From: Patellaria atrata CBS 101060
Taxonomy: Eukaryota > Ascomycota > Dothideomycetes > Patellariales > Patellariaceae
Reading direction: 5' to 3'
Length of the DNA: 64,000 nt
NCBI GenBank assembly: GCA_010093705.1
Contig: MU006099.1
Span: forward strand, 91,344-155,343
In this document: piece by piece, positions 60,365-64,000 of the stretch
How the letters are laid out: every line of letters begins with the position of its first letter
Position numbering within the stretch: the first letter of the stretch is position 1
The notes under the pieces: generated by a model
What the model was told of the DNA's origin: nothing
The model's input: only the letters and a program-made list of their open reading frames with translations
The model's database searches: none
Program-made: the position numbers and the translations under genes

Positions 60365-63300
60365 TCCGGGGTTTGTTTCCGAAGCTAGCTAGTGAAGCTA
60401 GTGTTTCTGACGGAACCAACCGACTATTCCCGGGCGGACATTTTTTTAAGATGGTTTGTTCCTTGATTTTTGAGCAAGGAATGTAGAGATTCCTATCGAA
60501 TGAAGAGCTTGATACTTACTGGAATATTGATGATATGAGGTCTTTTGAAAGTGGACTAGTGCCCACCGTCGTGAGGAGTATCATATTCTCCGGGAAATGA
60601 TGGACTTCTTCCCGAACGATTGAACTGACCTGAGAAATTATCACTTTCAAGAACGGCTTCCTTACATGGAATGTCCTTCATAGATCGTCAGTGACGGTTG
60701 CTCTGACCGGAAATACTGGAAGTGGAATGGTTCCTTTGCTCATTAAGAAGTTCGTTACTGTTAGTGTACAAATGCCGGAGTGGAAGTTTAGTCTCTTGAA
60801 AATGACAGGGAAGGAAGAATCGGTCTGATGGAAGGGAACGACGGACCAAACTGACTAAAGGAAGAAAGAGTAAAGAATTGACCAAAGGTTCAGGACCGAG
60901 GAGCTTGAGACGCCATAAAGAGCATGAAATATCGCCACAGAATGTACAACTGACTGGATATAGTTTGACAATGCAGACAAAGTAAAAGATCAGATGTAAG
61001 TACAACTGTCGTGGTATGAAAACTAATGACTTGTGACTAGAGTGACAGAATGGAAGCAAATCGATATGAACTGAAGACATTGTGACTGGCAAGCGCACGC
61101 ACTTACGGATGACTAGGATTAAGGAGGACAGATTGAGGAAGCCGAAGTTGCGGATTAAAGGATAATAGGTCTCGCTGCAGGACGCTATAAGTTCTGGGAC
61201 AGAATAACTAGTGATCCAATAGAAAGTACAAGAGCAGAAAAAGGTACTCGAGAAGCGCAATGAACTTAAGAGAAGCACAAGATGGAGGACAAAGATATGG
61301 GAGAAATTTCTCTAGTTCCACAGAGACGGTTTGAAAATAAGGAAGGAAATGATGAAAGGACGAATGACGCCATAAAAAAGACTGGCAAATGATTACTTGG
61401 GAGGATACTGCCCTTAGGTCCGACTGCCAGCTCGTAGGTAGGACTATTTCCGTTCCAATGTCCAAAGCCGAACCTTCACTGGCTGTTAATATTTATGCAA
61501 CTTCGATATACGATGATAGCAAACCCTCATAGCAACTCCCCAGTGTTTTCTTCTAGATAACACCACCGCGCACTCTGATTCCTTCAGTACTAATATGTCT
61601 TTTGTTATGTCCGTTAGGAGGCGCGGACTTGAGGATGGTTGCCTGAATATATGGACGCCCTTTCTAATACTGTCGTCGCGATTGGAATGGATGAACCTAA
61701 GGCGCGTTGTGGGAGCACACATTACGTCCGATCATGGTGCGTTTCGTCGGCGGAGTCGTTGCTTCTCTTTAAGCTCGTAATGCTTATAGCCACAGGAAGA
61801 ATTGGTACACATTAGGTATATGTGCATCCGACGATCCTACGAAGTCCACCGATCTACACAGGGACGAAGAGTTCTGCACAAGGTCAACTATGATCAGACT
61901 AAACGCAGAGCTGGTTCAGCTTACCTACCAATGATATAAAGAGGGACTCAGCACTCATGGATATCGCGGTGAGCTTCCTTTGGTACCTCCACTATGGAAT
62001 CTATCTATGTGAGTACAGTGAGATGTACGGTAATAATGTTAAACATACCCTAACTGATTAGTTGCAAAATCTATGGTCTTTGACCGGACTCTCTTCTGTT
62101 TGCTATATTCTAGTATAACTTGAGTGCATTGCCTTTCTTGTTTTGATACGCTTGAGCACGTTTCGCTGATGACTGTCATTTTTGATCACCTTGGTGCGGC
62201 GAATCCCATCTCGGACTGCCCCTCGAATGAATGGCGTGAACCTACACTGCTTCGACGAGCTATTGAGCTTACCGCTCTTGTTTTCCTGCTCTGAACGCTC
62301 ACAGATGCGTGGCGGTTAAAAACGATCAGAGAATATGGTCGCAGGGTCGCCTCGGGTGAGTTGGATTTCGTTAGTCGGTATAGGTGAGGAGCGGCGCACT
62401 TTGCGCTCGAACTTCAGAGTTTCAAGCTTAGAGAATAGCTTTCTGAACACCATTGTGAGTATTCGTGGAAGAAGTGGTATGATTTTAAAGGATAGAGATT
62501 GTTGCTTAGAGTGGCGGGAAAGAAAAGTAAATATTCAAGCCGCAGCAAGAGAGCCTAGTCCGCAGGCGGAGAAGGTCAAAACCACTTTGAAATTAAACCG
62601 GTCGTAACTACACTCCCTCGAATCCCATTTTTAAGCTATCACACGTTGCTTTGGAGTCAAATACCATCTCCCACAATAATTATTCATCATCAAGAGAGCC
62701 AGGTCTCCGTCCAATCCATAACCAAAACCCGAGGACGTCTGAATCAACACCCGGATAGCTAGACTTCGTTAGGTAATGTTAGATGAACAGCAGGGGGGTC
62801 AGAGATAATATTGCTTCCAACAGCCCTTCTAGACGAAGAGCTCTTCGACTTCAAGTCATTTTGGTCCTGAAACAGGTGCATGGTGTGTATCAACCTCACC
62901 CTCCTGCGACGGAAAACCCGCTACACCTCTTGCACTTGCGCACATTCTTCAACAGTGCCGAGAGCGGCGCAACATCCCAAGAGGTTTTAGACAGTATAAG
63001 GAAACAGAACCATAGAAAACGGTCTTTGGCATCTAGCATAATACATACAAGCTGAGAGCGCACCCTCTTTTGTTACAATGTCTGATACCATGGGAGCGCC
63101 TTGGGAAGCTTCTTGGATTCGGCAATGAGCATTAGGTTATAGCTGAAAGTATAGGAAATACCCTTGCGACGGACATCACAGGGCATATCGGAGCAGCATG
63201 AACATACAAGAGACTGACATCTTAAGACCAAAGCAGTCTACGAAAGAGCAATTCAACACTAAAAAGAGCGGCTATATTCAGTTCTGGACGGAAAAGACGC

Positions 63301-63811
63301 ATTTTGCAATATACCCAACCGATTTCATTCCAGTAATACGGCGCCTTGACAAGGTCCATACCCCTAAGGGCCATAACGGCACAACAAGTAGGATCCTAGA
63401 ATTGTTCAAGAACAGACTCACAACCGGATTGAGCAGAGGAAGTTGAAAAGAAGCTCAGGATGAGTTTGCTGAACTATGAAGACGATGTGAGGTTGAGGTA
63501 AAGCCCATACTAGGTTCCATCTCGTAAGCGAATCACTCGCATTGATTGGTTCGGTTCACCATCATAGCATCCCCATCGACGCATCGGATCTCCAAGCGGC
63601 CTCGAGGTTTACAATTATCAAAGTTCACGGAGTTGTGCGACACGGCGCATATCTATATATTTGACAATCCTCAGAGTTCGTCATGATTCTCGTATCCCGA
63701 TATTCAGAGCCTGTTAAAGCTCCACAGTCCCGCATACAAGCAGGTCGGACGCCGTTACATTGGAACTTTTTCTAGTCTTCCAAAACCTTGCTCACATAGA
63801 GCAACAGGTCA
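60365..63811. other. 3.4-kb gap with unsupported ORFs
   Basis: A minus ORF of 196 codons (60688-61278) is Leu/Ser/Phe-rich and lies in DNA that is purine-rich on the + strand, so its length may be a composition effect; hydrophobic stretches (YLHLIFYFVCIVKLYP) leave a membrane protein possible. Other ORFs (61208-61465 minus, 62335-62607 plus, 62783-63055 plus, 63198-63446 plus) have no recognised motif. Nothing else seen. Confidence 0.35.
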
Positions 63812-64000
63812 ATGGCATCAATAAAAGCTTCTGATCTCTTCAGCGTTAATGGGATGGTTGCGGCAATTACAGGCGGGGGTACAGGTACGCCCCTAATCTA
63901 GCCATCCCGCCTGTCTAATGCTGTAAATTCTTGTTTACTCTGTTCTAGGAGTTGGCCTTCTCATGACCCGCGCCCTTGCTTCAAACGGGGCGTCTAAAGT
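63812..64000 (+). CDS. Short-chain dehydrogenase, 5' part, cut by the window end
   Basis: Exon 63812-63884 and a second exon from 63949 join in phase to MASIKASDLFSVNGMVAAIT, GGGTGVGLLMTRALASNGAS and onwards. TGGGTGVG is the SDR cofactor loop (TGxxxGxG). The first intron falls inside this loop, as in the SDR gene at 20200. The start resembles fungal RhlG-like 3-oxoacyl-reductase SDRs; the rest lies outside the window. Confidence 0.85.

Noticed and set aside
60688-61278. 196-codon minus ORF as a gene
   Set aside because: Lies in purine-rich DNA where the complementary frame stays open by composition; no motif or splice support, although a membrane protein is not excluded.

Overview
The window is a stretch of nuclear genome from a filamentous ascomycete fungus. 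Genes carry short introns (mostly about 45-70 nt, some over 200) with GTRNGT donors, CTRAC-type branch sites and YAG acceptors. Gene content is typical of filamentous Ascomycota: RIC8, RIF1, an NADP-mannitol dehydrogenase-type SDR, an AA12 sugar dehydrogenase and small secreted proteins. Family resemblance suggests Leotiomycetes, but that is inference. All calls come from reading motifs and splice sites by eye; no database search was possible.

The left half (1-43 kb) is gene-rich. A divergent pair, ric8 (-) and rif1 (+), shares a 1-kb upstream region holding a CACGCGC/GCGCGTG inverted repeat. It is followed by a glucose-6-phosphate 1-epimerase-like gene, a nucleoside-phosphorylase-like gene with an N-myristoylation start, a mannitol-dehydrogenase-type SDR and a four-exon SDR. 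Next come a ~560-bp inverted-repeat transposon relic, a cysteine-rich secreted effector-like protein, the SUMO ligase NSE2, a secreted AA12-type sugar dehydrogenase and the mitochondrial ribosomal protein bL33m, which here lacks its usual C-terminal end. The section closes with a 1,675-residue coiled-coil protein (possibly a synaptonemal-complex protein) and a single-pass membrane protein. Large intergenic gaps (11.2-15.0, 30.4-34.7, 43.2-45.1 kb) show no convincing gene.

The right half (45-64 kb) is accessory in character: lower gene density, internal duplications and unfamiliar ORFs. Its most striking part is 52.5-59.4 kb on the + strand. A multi-exon locus encoding a membrane-type protein is followed by a long array of short exon-like modules (most 33-71 nt). 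Each has a pyrimidine-rich/AG acceptor, usually a CTAAC/CTGAC-like branch site and a GTAAGT/GTACGT/GTATGT donor, and many recur every ~200-250 bp because the whole exon-intron unit was duplicated in tandem. Two module families follow one another. In several neighbouring pairs the intron halves look more alike than the exon halves, the reverse of what ordinary coding constraint gives. The reading phases do not join into one long ORF, so whether this is a microexon gene, an alternatively spliced or non-coding transcript, or a decaying array is open. It is the main candidate for an undescribed system. The window ends inside a third SDR gene.
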